This document shows positions 1 to 8,605 of a stretch of DNA of 64,000 bases, in pieces. The DNA comes from Phycisphaerae bacterium RAS1 (GTDB taxonomy: Bacteria; Planctomycetota; Phycisphaerae; UBA1845; Fen-1342): contig SMLU01000001.1 in assembly GCA_007859745.1 (NCBI GenBank), positions 2,294,001 through 2,358,000 on the forward strand, written 5' to 3'. Position 1 is the stretch's first letter, and the number at the start of each line of letters is the position of its first letter. The notes beneath the pieces are model-generated. The model worked only from the letters and a program-made list of their open reading frames with translations. It made no database searches and had not been told where the DNA came from. The translations under genes and the position numbers were made by a program.

Positions 1-1717
1 GCACCACGCGGTCATACTGCCGCGGCACCGGCTCGCGTTCGACCGCGTCTTCCGCCTCGCGGATCGCGGAGCGGATGGCCTCGCGCGCGTCGGCGGCCGC
101 TTCGCCGCGCATCTGGGCGCCGTCGATGAGCGTCTGGCCGATGACTTCGCCGCCCTGCAGCTTCACATTTGCCTTGGACGGGTCGTACGAATGAGCCTTC
201 TTTTCCTTGCCGATGCGCGAGCCGTACCCCAGGCCCGCACCCGACCCCTGCCCGCCTTCGCCCGGCCGGTCTCCTGGTTTATTGCAGAATCCGCCCTTGC
301 ACACGCCCGAGCGGAGCTTGTCCAGCTCGGACAACTGCGACTGCAGCTCGTTCATCATCTGCTCGGACATCTCCATCTCGGAGAGCTGTCCGGCCGCCTC
401 GGAGAGCGCGGCGGAGGCGTCGCCCGCGTTGTCGGCGTCGCCGTCGCCGCCGTCCTCTTTCTTCATGGCGTTGGCCGCCTGCGCCAGCGCCTTTGACAGG
501 CTCTTGCACTTCTCCTCGCCCGATTTGCACTGCTGCATCTTCTTGGCCAGCTCCTCCAGCTTCTCCGCGTTCAGGCCGCGGGCCGAGAGCTCCTTCTTCA
601 GCGCGTCGGCGGCCTGTTTCGGATCCATGTTCTTAAGCTGGTCGAGCAGCTTCTGGGCGTCTTCCTTCGAGAGGCCGGCCTTGTTCTCCAGTTCCTTCTT
701 CATCTGCTCGGCGGCGCTGAGCTTGGAAAGCTCGTCGCTGAGCTTGGCGAGCTTCTCCTGAAGCTCGGCGGCTTTCTGCTTGGCCTGCGGATCGCCGCTG
801 CGGGCGGCTTCCTCCAGCTTTTTCTGCAGTTCGCCGATCGCCTGTTTGGCCGATTCCATGTCGCCCGAAGCGAGTGATTCGGCCAGCTTGGACGCCGGGT
901 CGTCGCCTTTGCGTTGCTCGAGCTGCGCCAGGAGCTTCTGCGCATCCTTCAACCCCTCCAGCTCGCCCTCTTCCTTTTTCTTCTGCAGTTGCTCCGCAAT
1001 GCTGTCGATTTTCTTGGCGGCCTCGCGGCGGACGTCGTCGGGCGTGACGGGTTGCTTCTCCGGCAGTTCCAGCGGCGGCACGTCGAGCGAGAGGTCCTTC
1101 AAATCCGGATTCGACTCGACCATCTCCTTGACCTTGTTGAGACGGTCGTTGAGCTCCTTCCTGATGTTCTCCTGCTCGATCTTGGCCGCCTCGCGGATTT
1201 CGGCGGCGGGCTCGTTCGAGTCGTCCTTTTCGCCGGCCAGCAGGTTCAAACTCGGCATGAAGAAGCCCAGCAGGACCGCGGCCGCGACGGCGGCGCCCGA
1301 CCAGGGCAATATCTCGGGCGAGCGATATGGAAGATGAGCGCGAACCGTGACGCGGGCGGCGGCCGCCTCCGCGTCGACGCGCGTGGCGGCGGCGAATTCA
1401 TCCGCGCCGAGGCAATTGCAGTACAGGGCCGAACTGATGCGCTCCTTCAGCCCCGCCGCGCGGTCGAGCTCGACCGCGGCACGCAGCGCATCAGCCCGCG
1501 CCAAAAGCGTGCCCACCACCGCGATCAAAAGCCCCACAAGGCCCGCCCCGGCCACGCTCCACCCCAGCGGAATCCCGAGCACAAACGCCCGTTCCACCAG
1601 CCAGAGAACAGACCACCCCGCGGCGGCCAGCAGTACGCCGAACGCGGCCCGGTGAAAAAAAACATTCGTATTCAGCCGGCGGCGGGCGCGGCCGACCTGG
1701 AGTTCGAGCGTGGACAT
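1..1717 (-). CDS. DUF4175-like coiled-coil membrane protein (C-terminus beyond window)
   Basis: An open minus-strand frame runs uninterrupted off the left edge, so at least 572 residues are present and the C-terminus is missing. Two hydrophobic segments lie near the N-terminus (about residues 20-70), with a third near residue 140. They are followed by roughly 350 residues rich in Glu, Lys, Gln and Leu that should form long coiled coils. The stretch ELDRAAGLKERISSAL resembles the LDR-GL-ER-S-AL signature I associate with DUF4175/TIGR02302-like proteins, which planctomycetes often encode next to MoxR ATPase and VWA genes. The start is set by GGAG placed 6 nt before ATG; another ATG two codons upstream overlaps this Shine-Dalgarno. 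Its function is unknown, and the partners expected downstream lie outside the window. Confidence 0.7.
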   Translation of the reverse strand, partial: MSTLELQVGRARRRLNTNVFFHRAAFGVLLAAAGWSVLWLVERAFVLGIPLGWSVAGAGLVGLLIAVVGTLLARADALRAAVELDRAAGLKERISSALYCNCLGADEFAAATRVDAEAAAARVTVRAHLPYRSPEILPWSGAAVAAAVLLGFFMPSLNLLAGEKDDSNEPAAEIREAAKIEQENIRKELNDRLNKVKEMVESNPDLKDLSLDVPPLELPEKQPVTPDDVRREAAKKIDSIAEQLQKKKEEGELEGLKDAQKLLAQLEQRKGDDPASKLAESLASGDMESAKQAIGELQKKLEEAARSGDPQAKQKAAELQEKLAKLSDELSKLSAAEQMKKELENKAGLSKEDAQKLLDQLKNMDPKQAADALKKELSARGLNAEKLEELAKKMQQCKSGEEKCKSLSKALAQAANAMKKEDGGDGDADNAGDASAALSEAAGQLSEMEMSEQMMNELQSQLSELDKLRSGVCKGGFCNKPGDRPGEGGQGSGAGLGYGSRIGKEKKAHSYDPSKANVKLQGGEVIGQTLIDGAQMRGEAAADAREAIRSAIREAEDAVEREPVPRQYDRVV

Positions 1718-2047
1718 TCGCATCTCCGCGGGCCGGCGGGCGCCCGTACATCCTCAGAATGGTAGTATCGGCGACCGCCGGCCTCCATGACAACGCAAAT
1801 CGCGGGTGACGCTTTCTTAGAGTGAGACCAGAGGTCTTGCCAGGCTCGGCGGGCATATCTGTCCGAACCCGCCGCGCCAAGCGGCGGGGTGACGTCCCCG
1901 CGCCTGTGTGACGTCGACCGCCGACGAGCATCACCCCGCCGCTTGGCGCGGCGGGTTCGGAAAGGCCGGCCGGCCGGCGGCGTCTGGCAAAATGTTGGCC
2001 ACGCCCCAGTTCACAACCGCCCCGCCGTGCGGCATATATTGCCGCGC
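1718..2047. other. Divergent intergenic region with a large palindrome
   Basis: This gap separates two divergent genes. It holds the family A inverted repeat (1863-1960) and its conserved flank up to about 2008. Reading frames that begin inside it (for example at 1889) are encoded by the palindrome and are not credible starts. A TATATT box at 2035-2040 lies 7 nt before the ATG of the downstream gene. Confidence 0.7.
1863..1960. repeat. Family A fold-back repeat, copy 1 (perfect 30-bp arms)
   Basis: Arms 1863-1892 and 1931-1960 are exact reverse complements over 30 bp, with a 38-nt spacer; the core is CCGCCGCTTGGCGCGGCGGG. The sequence from 1961 to about 2008 matches the outer flank of copy 2 (about 12703-12744) in reverse complement, so the element is longer than its palindrome. 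Copies 3 and 4 (30234, 46554) have one arm only. Confidence 0.9.
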
Positions 2048-3910
2048 ATGCCCCGCAAACCACGCAACGCCGTTCCGATCCGCCGCCGCCCAGCGGAATC
2101 GCCGACTTCACACATTATCGTCTGCGTGGTGATCCTGGTCGCGGCCGTCGTAGCGGCATTCGGCAACGGAATCCGCGGACGGTTCGTGTTCGACGACATC
2201 GAGGCCATCGTCGAGAACCCGAGCATCCGGCGTCTCTCCGACCTGCGCACAGTCCTGAGCCCGCCGGTCGATACGACCGTCGCCGGTCGTCCGCTCGTGA
2301 ATCTCTCGCTGGCCATCAACTTCGCAATAGGCAAGCTCGATCCGACCAGCTATCACGTCGCCAACATCGCGATCCACGCCGCGGCGGCGCTGCTGCTTTT
2401 CGGCATCCTGCGGCGGATGTTGAAGCTCTTGGACTCCGGCGCGACGGCGTGGCCGGCCCTGGCGATGGCGCTCATCTGGGAGGTCCATCCGCTGCATACC
2501 GAGAGCGTCACCTACGTCAGCACACGAACCGAATCACTGATGGGCATGCTGCTTCTGGCGACGCTTTACTGCTCGCTGCGCGCGATGGCGCCCGTCGGCC
2601 AGACCGGCGTGCGACGTCGCCTGTGGACAGGGCTGGCGATCCTAGCCTCGGCGGCGGGGATGGCGACCAAGGAAGTGATGGCGGTCGCCCCGCTGCTGGT
2701 GCTGCTCGTCGACCGGCAGTTCGTCTCGTTCTCCTTCGCGGCGGCATGCCGAGCACGGCCGTGGCTGTACGGCGGGCTGGCCGGAACGTGGGCGATCTTC
2801 GCGGCGCTCACCCTGGGGGCGCGCGGAAAATCGGTCGGATTCAGCTACTCCGAAGCCACGCCGCTGCAGTACTTCATGACACAGCTTGGCGTGATCACGC
2901 ATTACCTCGGCCTGGCGTTCTGGCCGTCGCCGCTGACGCTGGATTACCAGGATTGGCCGGTCGCACGGTCGTTCATCACGGTCTGGCCGCAGGCGGTACT
3001 GATTCTCGGACTGATCGCGGCGGCGCTGCTGGGCGTGCTTCGGCGGCATCCGCTCGGATTGGCGGGCGCCTGGTTCCTCTTGGTCCTCGCCCCGACCTCC
3101 AGCGTCATTCCGATCGTCACCGAAATCGCCGCCGAGCGCCGCATGTACCTGCCGCTCGCGGCGGTTGTGGCGGTGGTGTTCTTTCTCGTGCAGCGCGGAC
3201 TTCGCCGCGTCGTCGAACCCGCCAGCTTGCGCCGGGTAATCGGCGGCGGAGTGATCGGCGCCGCGACGATCGCCCTCGGCGTCGCGACGATCAATCGAAA
3301 CCAGTTGTACGCGAGCCCGCTGGAGCTCTGGCGGCAGACCGTCGCCGTGCGCCCTCAAAACGTCCGGGCGCAGCACAACCTCGGCCTGGTTCTGGCGTCC
3401 GACGGGCGCTGGAGCGAAGCCGAGCCGCACTTCCGCACGGCCGTACAGATTGAGCCGCGCTACGCGCGGGCCCAGACCGGCCTGGCGATGGCCCTGACCG
3501 TGGCGGGCCGGCTGGACGAGGCCGAAGCGATCTTTGCGACGGCGATCCGGCTCGATCCAAGCGACGGCCTGGCCCGCCTCGGCCTGGGAAATGTCTTCAT
3601 GAGCCGGGGTGACTGGGCCGCGGCGGCCGGGCATTTTCGCGACGGAGTCCGAATCAGGCCGGCCGACTCGAGGGCGCGGTCGAACTTCGGACTGGCGCTG
3701 CGGAACGCCGGCAACGCGGCCGAGGCTGCCGAGCAGTTCCGCGCCGCCCTGGCGCTTGACCCATCCGACTGGCTGGCGAATTCACAGCTCGGCTGGCTGA
3801 TGCTGGAGGCCGGGCGGAAGCGGGAGGCGGCGGCACATTTTGAAGCCGCACTGCGGCAGCGCCCTAATGACGCGGAGCTGCGCCGTGCGTTGCAGCAGGC
3901 CCGCGGGTAG
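2048..3910 (+). CDS. TMTC-like polytopic membrane protein with C-terminal TPR repeats
   Basis: A 620-residue protein. The N-terminal half has about ten hydrophobic segments. The first luminal loop carries FVFDDIEAIVENP, which resembles the FVFDD..AI..N motif of TMTC-type (DUF1736, GT105-like) protein O-mannosyltransferases. The C-terminal 200 residues are five or six tetratricopeptide repeats with the usual A..G.A...P spacing (for example NVRAQHNLGLVLASDGRWSE). By family analogy it may transfer sugar to exported proteins from a lipid-linked donor, but no catalytic assignment is proven here. No Shine-Dalgarno precedes the ATG; TATATT lies 7 nt upstream, suggesting a leaderless message. Upstream in-frame starts lie in the family A palindrome and were rejected. 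Confidence 0.75.
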   Translation: MPRKPRNAVPIRRRPAESPTSHIIVCVVILVAAVVAAFGNGIRGRFVFDDIEAIVENPSIRRLSDLRTVLSPPVDTTVAGRPLVNLSLAINFAIGKLDPTSYHVANIAIHAAAALLLFGILRRMLKLLDSGATAWPALAMALIWEVHPLHTESVTYVSTRTESLMGMLLLATLYCSLRAMAPVGQTGVRRRLWTGLAILASAAGMATKEVMAVAPLLVLLVDRQFVSFSFAAACRARPWLYGGLAGTWAIFAALTLGARGKSVGFSYSEATPLQYFMTQLGVITHYLGLAFWPSPLTLDYQDWPVARSFITVWPQAVLILGLIAAALLGVLRRHPLGLAGAWFLLVLAPTSSVIPIVTEIAAERRMYLPLAAVVAVVFFLVQRGLRRVVEPASLRRVIGGGVIGAATIALGVATINRNQLYASPLELWRQTVAVRPQNVRAQHNLGLVLASDGRWSEAEPHFRTAVQIEPRYARAQTGLAMALTVAGRLDEAEAIFATAIRLDPSDGLARLGLGNVFMSRGDWAAAAGHFRDGVRIRPADSRARSNFGLALRNAGNAAEAAEQFRAALALDPSDWLANSQLGWLMLEAGRKREAAAHFEAALRQRPNDAELRRALQQARG

Positions 3911-3983
3911 GCGAGGTTGGCGACAGGGCGTCAATTGTCGATCCATGTAGCTCCGCCGCGCCCCGTGGTAAAATACCGGCACT

Positions 3984-4670
3984 ATGGGACACATTCTCAT
4001 CATCGAAGACGAGCCCGATCTGGCGATGGGACTGCGCGACAACCTGGAGTTCGAGGGGCACACCGTGGCCCACGCGGCCACCGGCGAGGCCGGCCTCAAG
4101 CTGGTGGCGCAGAAGCAGCCCAACCTGGTGCTGCTCGACATCATGCTGCCGGACATCGACGGCTTTGAAGTGTGTCGGCGGCTGCGCACCGGGGGCTTGA
4201 CCGTGCCGATCCTGATCCTGAGCGCGCGCAGCCAGGAGATCGACAAGGTGCGCGGGCTGGAGCTGGGGGCCGACGATTACGTCACCAAGCCCTTCAGTCT
4301 GCGCGAACTGCTGGCGCGCGTGCACGCCGCCCTGCGCCGCACCGAGCGGGCCGCGCCCGCGGGCGGGAAGGCGCGCTTCAAGATCGGCCGCAAGCAGATC
4401 GACCTTGTGCGCCAGATGGTCAGCGAGGGCAAGGAAGAAGCGCCGCTGGGGTACTACGAGTCAGAGATTCTGCGCATCCTGTTCGAAAACGTGGGCGAAG
4501 CCGTGCCACGGGCGCAGCTTTTGGAGCGCATCTGGGGAACCACCATGCTGCCGGCCGACCGCACGGTGGACAATCACATCGTCAGCCTGCGGCGGAAGAT
4601 CGAGCTGGACGCGAAGAACCCCAAGCACATTCTGACGGCGCACGCGGTCGGATACAAGCTCGTGCTTTGA
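3984..4670 (+). CDS. OmpR/PhoB-family response regulator
   Basis: A 228-residue two-domain regulator. The receiver domain (about 1-118) has the acidic pair E9/D10, phospho-acceptor D52 in VLLDIMLP, and K102 in YVTKPF. A winged-helix domain (about 130-228) ends with the typical DRTVDNHIVSLRRKIE recognition-helix region and HAVGYKL. It should be phosphorylated by a histidine kinase and bind DNA as a dimer; no kinase gene is adjacent, so it is an orphan in this window. There is no Shine-Dalgarno: TAAAAT ends 9 nt before the ATG, consistent with a leaderless or near-leaderless transcript. The TPR gene upstream ends 73 nt away on the same strand. Confidence 0.92.
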   Translation: MGHILIIEDEPDLAMGLRDNLEFEGHTVAHAATGEAGLKLVAQKQPNLVLLDIMLPDIDGFEVCRRLRTGGLTVPILILSARSQEIDKVRGLELGADDYVTKPFSLRELLARVHAALRRTERAAPAGGKARFKIGRKQIDLVRQMVSEGKEEAPLGYYESEILRILFENVGEAVPRAQLLERIWGTTMLPADRTVDNHIVSLRRKIELDAKNPKHILTAHAVGYKLVL

Positions 4671-4672
4671 GT

Positions 4673-4775
4673 TGCGGAAACAAGAAAACAACGGGACAGG
4701 GGCGCCCGGCAGCATCTTGTTCCCTAGTTTCATTGTCTCCTTGTTTCTTTGTTCCCTTGCTCCCGTGTTTCCACC
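4673..4775. repeat. A/C-rich fold-back repeat overlapping the YdjY gene end
   Basis: The left side (GCGGAAACAAGAAAACAACG) and the right side (short tandem units such as TTGTTTC, TTGTTCCC) are roughly complementary. The right half encodes the last 11 residues and stop codon of the YdjY gene, so the element either inserted into, or was captured by, that reading frame. It also lies directly after the response-regulator stop and could act as a bidirectional terminator. Confidence 0.65.
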
Positions 4776-5674
4776 TTCAGCCCGGCTGCGCTCAGCGTTC
4801 CCAGCAGCGCCGCCCGATCAGATCGAAGCGTCCCTTCGAATGTGACCGTCTGCACGCGCTGCGGATCGAGCTTCCGCTGGAGCTGGATCACATCGATCAG
4901 ATCCGCCGTCGAGGCGAAACGGCCGTCCACGAACGCCACCCCGCGAAAATCGACCGTCACTTCGTGTTTCAATGGCCGCGCGGCGCGAATCACCATCGTC
5001 ACCGGCGTCTTGAGCGGCGGAATCGCCGCCGTGTGAGCGTCCGCCCACAGCTCCTCGTCGCGGCTGACGTGCGAGCGCGTCAGGCAGATCAGGCTGTCCG
5101 AAAAATCGACCAGCGCCACGCCCACGCCCGAACGGTCACACAGCAGCGTCGCATCTTCCGACCGCTTCGACCCCGCAAAAACCCACGGCCGCGGCAGCGG
5201 CTCGCGCCCGTACTCCACCTCACGCAACCACGAAAACGCATTCGCACGGCTGCGGCCGGCGTCCCATTCGAAAGCGATGTCAATCAGCTCGCCGTCCGGC
5301 GGCGCAAAGCTGCGCTCGTCATCCGACCAGCGCGGCGGGTGACCGGGGGCAAGTCCCAGCAGCCCCAGGGCCATGAAGATGCTCGTGCCGGATGCATGCA
5401 GGCGGACAATGCTTTCGTGTTCCTTGCCCGCAAAACAGGCGAGGAATTCGAGCGGACCCTCGCGCAGGACGATCGATCCGTCGACGCGCAGGGCGCGGGT
5501 GGTCCAGTCAATCGTGACCCCGTCGGCAAAGCGCAACACCCGTTGAGACGCGGGCGCGGGCATGGTTGACGGAAAGGACGCCGGCGGCTCGCCGGCCGCG
5601 CCCGTCGCGGTGCTGAAAACGAAAACGCCCGCAGCACACAGGATGCCGACGGGCGTTTTCGCGAGATTCCTCAT
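4730..5674 (-). CDS. YdjY-domain secreted protein
   Basis: A 314-residue protein with an N-terminal signal peptide (about residues 1-28, ending near TGAAG). The core matches the planctomycete YdjY-domain pattern: VLREGPLEFLACFAGKEHES, then HASGTSIFMALGLLGLAPG, a D-rich element, ELIDIAFEW and PWVFAGS, ending in a C-terminal FVDGRF-type segment. The family's biochemical role is unknown. It begins 15 nt after the secretin stop codon and is probably cotranscribed with it. Its last residues (REQGNKETRRQ) are encoded by the fold-back repeat at 4673-4775 and look like a non-native tail. Confidence 0.8.
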   Translation of the reverse strand: MRNLAKTPVGILCAAGVFVFSTATGAAGEPPASFPSTMPAPASQRVLRFADGVTIDWTTRALRVDGSIVLREGPLEFLACFAGKEHESIVRLHASGTSIFMALGLLGLAPGHPPRWSDDERSFAPPDGELIDIAFEWDAGRSRANAFSWLREVEYGREPLPRPWVFAGSKRSEDATLLCDRSGVGVALVDFSDSLICLTRSHVSRDEELWADAHTAAIPPLKTPVTMVIRAARPLKHEVTVDFRGVAFVDGRFASTADLIDVIQLQRKLDPQRVQTVTFEGTLRSDRAALLGTLSAAGLKVETREQGNKETRRQ

Positions 5675-5689
5675 TCGCCGCGGCGTCGT

Positions 5690-8395
5690 CTAGCCGCCGA
5701 TCGCGCCCAGCGTCGGGAAGGCTTCCTCTTCCGTCTCGCGCTGGATGACGATCTTGGTCTTCAGCAGGATCAGCAGCGTGCGCGTGTCCTTGACGTGGGT
5801 CGTGTTGGTGAAGGCCCGCTTGAGGACGGGGATTTTGCTCAGAATCGGCACGCCCGCCTCGACTTCGATCTCGCCGACCTGCTTCAGGCCGCCCAGAAGC
5901 ACCGTCCCGCCGTCGGGGATCGAGACCGTGGTGCTGATGGTGGTGAAGCGTTGATCGAGCAGCGTGATGAACGCGCCCGGCGAATTCCCGCTGGCCCGCT
6001 GCACCTCGAAACGCTCGAACGACGGCTCTTCGGCCTGCGACGAGCGCACCGTGACCGTGACGTACTTGCGATCCGCGCTGATGGTGCCTTCCACGTCCAG
6101 CACGACGCCGCTCTGGGCCGGCTGCAGAATCGGCTGGAAACCGACCGCGCCTTCGGCCAGGATCGGGAACAGGCTCGATACGAACGTGCGCGCGCGGCCC
6201 ACGGTGATGTTGGCCCGCTGGCCGTTGAACATCATGAGCCGCGGCGCCTGCACCACGCTCGAACGCCGGTTGGCCTGCGTCGCGCGGATCAGGAAATCCA
6301 CCTGCAGGTTGTCGAGGAACGAGCCGGCGATGTTCAGCGCCGGACTGGCGCCGACCGTCTCGGCGAAGGAGCCGGGGACCTGCGTGTTCAACCCGCGGGG
6401 GTTCGTCAGGCCCAGCGAATTCTGGCCGACGCCGATGGGCGTCATGTCGTTGAAGTGCGGCGAAACACCCGTGCCGGTGGGAACGAGCGCGGCATTGGTA
6501 AAGGGCTGCAGCGGCAGGTTCTGGGTGAGCGGGGCGCCGATCAGCGGCGCCGCCGGCAGGAACCCGGCCTGCGAAATCGGCCGGGGCACGAGAATCGGCG
6601 CGCCGGTCGTCGGATCGGTCAGAACGGCGCCGGCCGCATTGGTGGCGCGGTCGAAGTCGGCGCTGCCCTGGTTGAACACGAAGTCGATATCGACGCCGAT
6701 TTCTTCCAGGAAGTTCGAGGTCACGCTCAGGTAGCGGGCCTCCAGCGCAATTTGCAGCGCCTGCGTCTCGCGAAGCTGGTGCAGCAGGTCCTTCACCTGG
6801 CGGTGGGCGTCCGACGTCTGGTAGACGATGAGCTGGCCGTTCAGCTCGCGCATCGACGCGTCGCCGCCCGACGACTCGCGCCACGAATCCGGCTCCACCG
6901 ACGTGCGGATGATGTCCATCACGCCCGAAACCAGCTCCACGGCCTTCTTGTCATGCTCGCGCGCGTCCTCGGCGGCGGCGGCAGAGCTGAAAAGACTGCC
7001 CGGGCCGGCCGCGTCGCCCCCGCGGACGGGCAGTTGCCGCTCGGTCGCGTTCAGTCCCTGCACCGGATCGAGCAGATTGGCGTTGACGAATTTCGGAATG
7101 TTGAGCAGCAGGTCGCGAATGTCGTACACCAGCACGAACTTGTCGCGGTCGAGCTTCTCTTTCGTCGCGACCCGCAGCAGGCCGTCGGCGGCGACGAACG
7201 CCAGCCGGGCATTGCCGCCCGCCTGCAACAGCACCTCGCTCAGCACGGTCCGCAGGCTCAGGTGGGTGACTTTCAGGCTGACGCTGCGGTCGCGCTCGAT
7301 GCCCGCGCTGGAAAGATCATCCCAATCGACCGAGATATTCAGCTTGCCGCGCGAGAGCGAGGCGATGACCTTCTCGAGCGGCTCCTCCTGGAAGCTGACG
7401 TCGCTCAGCATCTCGTCGAGCTTGCGGTTCAGCTCGCTGTCCTCGGGCGACTGGCCGATGACGAGCTGGCCGCTGGTCGAGCGCCGCGCCACCAGCTCCT
7501 GCCAGTTGCGCGGGTAAAGCACTTCGTAATCCCACGGAATCAGCGCCTCGTCCGCGTTCACCAGCGAGCGCCGTTGCTGGAAGTTCAGGTCGAGATGCCA
7601 GTCCTTCTGCTGCCCGTACGAGGCGTAATCCTCCGCCACCTCCAGCAGCTCGCGGGCGCGGGCGTTGGACGGGTCGATGTACACAATTTGCCGCAACGCA
7701 TCGGCCGCCTCATTGAACCGCTGCTCCTTGCGAAGCTGCGCGGCGCTGGCGAAGAGCTGCTCCACCTTTTCCTTGCGGGCCGCGTCCTGAAGCTGCTGAC
7801 GTGTGCGAATCGCCGTCGCGATCTCCTCCTGCTCGCGCGCCGCCGCATCTGCTTCGGAGCGCGAAGCGGCGTCCTCGACCTCGCGACGCAGGTTGATGGC
7901 GCTGTCACGCGCGTCCTCGTAGCGCTTAACGGGTTCCGCATAGCTGCGGGCCGCCTCGACTTGCTGCAACGCCTGCTCCGCCAGCGTCCGCGCTTCAATA
8001 TAGCTCCCGGCCGCGACCGCCTGCCGGGCCCGCCCCGCCAGATCCTGCATGCGGGCGACCGCCCGCTGCCAGATCAGGTCGTCGCGCAGCCGCATCTCGT
8101 CCACCGGCGTTTGCCGCTCCGGGTGCTCGGCCGGAGCCGCCTCGGCCCGCGGGGCCGCTTCGCCGCCCTTGGCCTGCGCCGCGTCCAGCGTCTTCAGGGC
8201 CTCCTCCAGCTCGCCCTTCTCTGCGTCGTTCAGCTTGGAGCGATCAACCGATCCGAGCGTCTCGCGGGCGGCGGCGTACTCCTGCCGTTCGAGTTGCTGC
8301 AGTCCCTTGGTGAGCGTTTCCGTCTGGGCCCACGCGCCAATCGGCAGGAGCAGCGCGAGCGCCAGCCCAGTCCACAGCCGTACAGCCTGTCTCAT
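5690..8395 (-). CDS. Secretin (type II/III secretion system outer-membrane channel family)
   Basis: A 901-residue protein with a signal peptide (cleavage near GAWA-QT). A helical, TPR-like, Glu/Ala-rich region (about 25-270) is followed by N-domain-like segments and a C-terminal secretin domain (about 640-890). The secretin signature is visible as PDGGTVLLGGLKQ, then VPILSKIPVLKRAF and LLILLKTKIV. A GAGGAG Shine-Dalgarno lies 6 nt before the ATG. No other secretion ATPase or pseudopilin gene is present, so whether it serves pilus, type II or another export pathway cannot be told. It precedes the YdjY gene by 15 nt and follows the alpha-2-macroglobulin-like gene after 210 nt. Confidence 0.9.
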   Translation of the reverse strand: MRQAVRLWTGLALALLLPIGAWAQTETLTKGLQQLERQEYAAARETLGSVDRSKLNDAEKGELEEALKTLDAAQAKGGEAAPRAEAAPAEHPERQTPVDEMRLRDDLIWQRAVARMQDLAGRARQAVAAGSYIEARTLAEQALQQVEAARSYAEPVKRYEDARDSAINLRREVEDAASRSEADAAAREQEEIATAIRTRQQLQDAARKEKVEQLFASAAQLRKEQRFNEAADALRQIVYIDPSNARARELLEVAEDYASYGQQKDWHLDLNFQQRRSLVNADEALIPWDYEVLYPRNWQELVARRSTSGQLVIGQSPEDSELNRKLDEMLSDVSFQEEPLEKVIASLSRGKLNISVDWDDLSSAGIERDRSVSLKVTHLSLRTVLSEVLLQAGGNARLAFVAADGLLRVATKEKLDRDKFVLVYDIRDLLLNIPKFVNANLLDPVQGLNATERQLPVRGGDAAGPGSLFSSAAAAEDAREHDKKAVELVSGVMDIIRTSVEPDSWRESSGGDASMRELNGQLIVYQTSDAHRQVKDLLHQLRETQALQIALEARYLSVTSNFLEEIGVDIDFVFNQGSADFDRATNAAGAVLTDPTTGAPILVPRPISQAGFLPAAPLIGAPLTQNLPLQPFTNAALVPTGTGVSPHFNDMTPIGVGQNSLGLTNPRGLNTQVPGSFAETVGASPALNIAGSFLDNLQVDFLIRATQANRRSSVVQAPRLMMFNGQRANITVGRARTFVSSLFPILAEGAVGFQPILQPAQSGVVLDVEGTISADRKYVTVTVRSSQAEEPSFERFEVQRASGNSPGAFITLLDQRFTTISTTVSIPDGGTVLLGGLKQVGEIEVEAGVPILSKIPVLKRAFTNTTHVKDTRTLLILLKTKIVIQRETEEEAFPTLGAIGG

Positions 8396-8560
8396 TGGAA
8401 TCTCCTCAAGGTCGGTCGCGGGTGACGTTAATCGGTGGGTTCACCACGCACGCATCTGCCGCGGAAACGCGCGCCCGGCGTCGTCTGCGGCCATCCATAC
8501 AGTCGAACCACCACATACCTCGACGGTCGGCATGGGATGGATGAAGCCAGCCAGGATGAA

Positions 8561-8585
8561 GCGCGGGGAAGTGTAGTCCCCGCGC
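8561..8585 (-). terminator. GC stem-loop between A2M-like and secretin genes
   Basis: A perfect 9-bp stem (8561-8569 with 8577-8585, GCGCGGGGA) has a 7-nt loop and lies 20 nt downstream of the A2M-like stop codon. There is no U-tract, so it may attenuate or protect a message end rather than terminate transcription intrinsically. Confidence 0.4.
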
Positions 8586-8605
8586 CCGGTCGATGCAACA
8601 TGATT

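Noticed and set aside
1889-2047. N-terminal extension of the TMTC-like gene
   Set aside because: These codons lie in the family A palindrome and its flank; the protein family begins just before the first membrane helix at 2048.
5795-8425. Long open frame (876 codons) on the plus strand opposite the secretin
   Set aside because: It is antisense to a clearly recognisable secretin, is Arg/His/Gln-rich with no domain, and is explained by high GC limiting stop codons.
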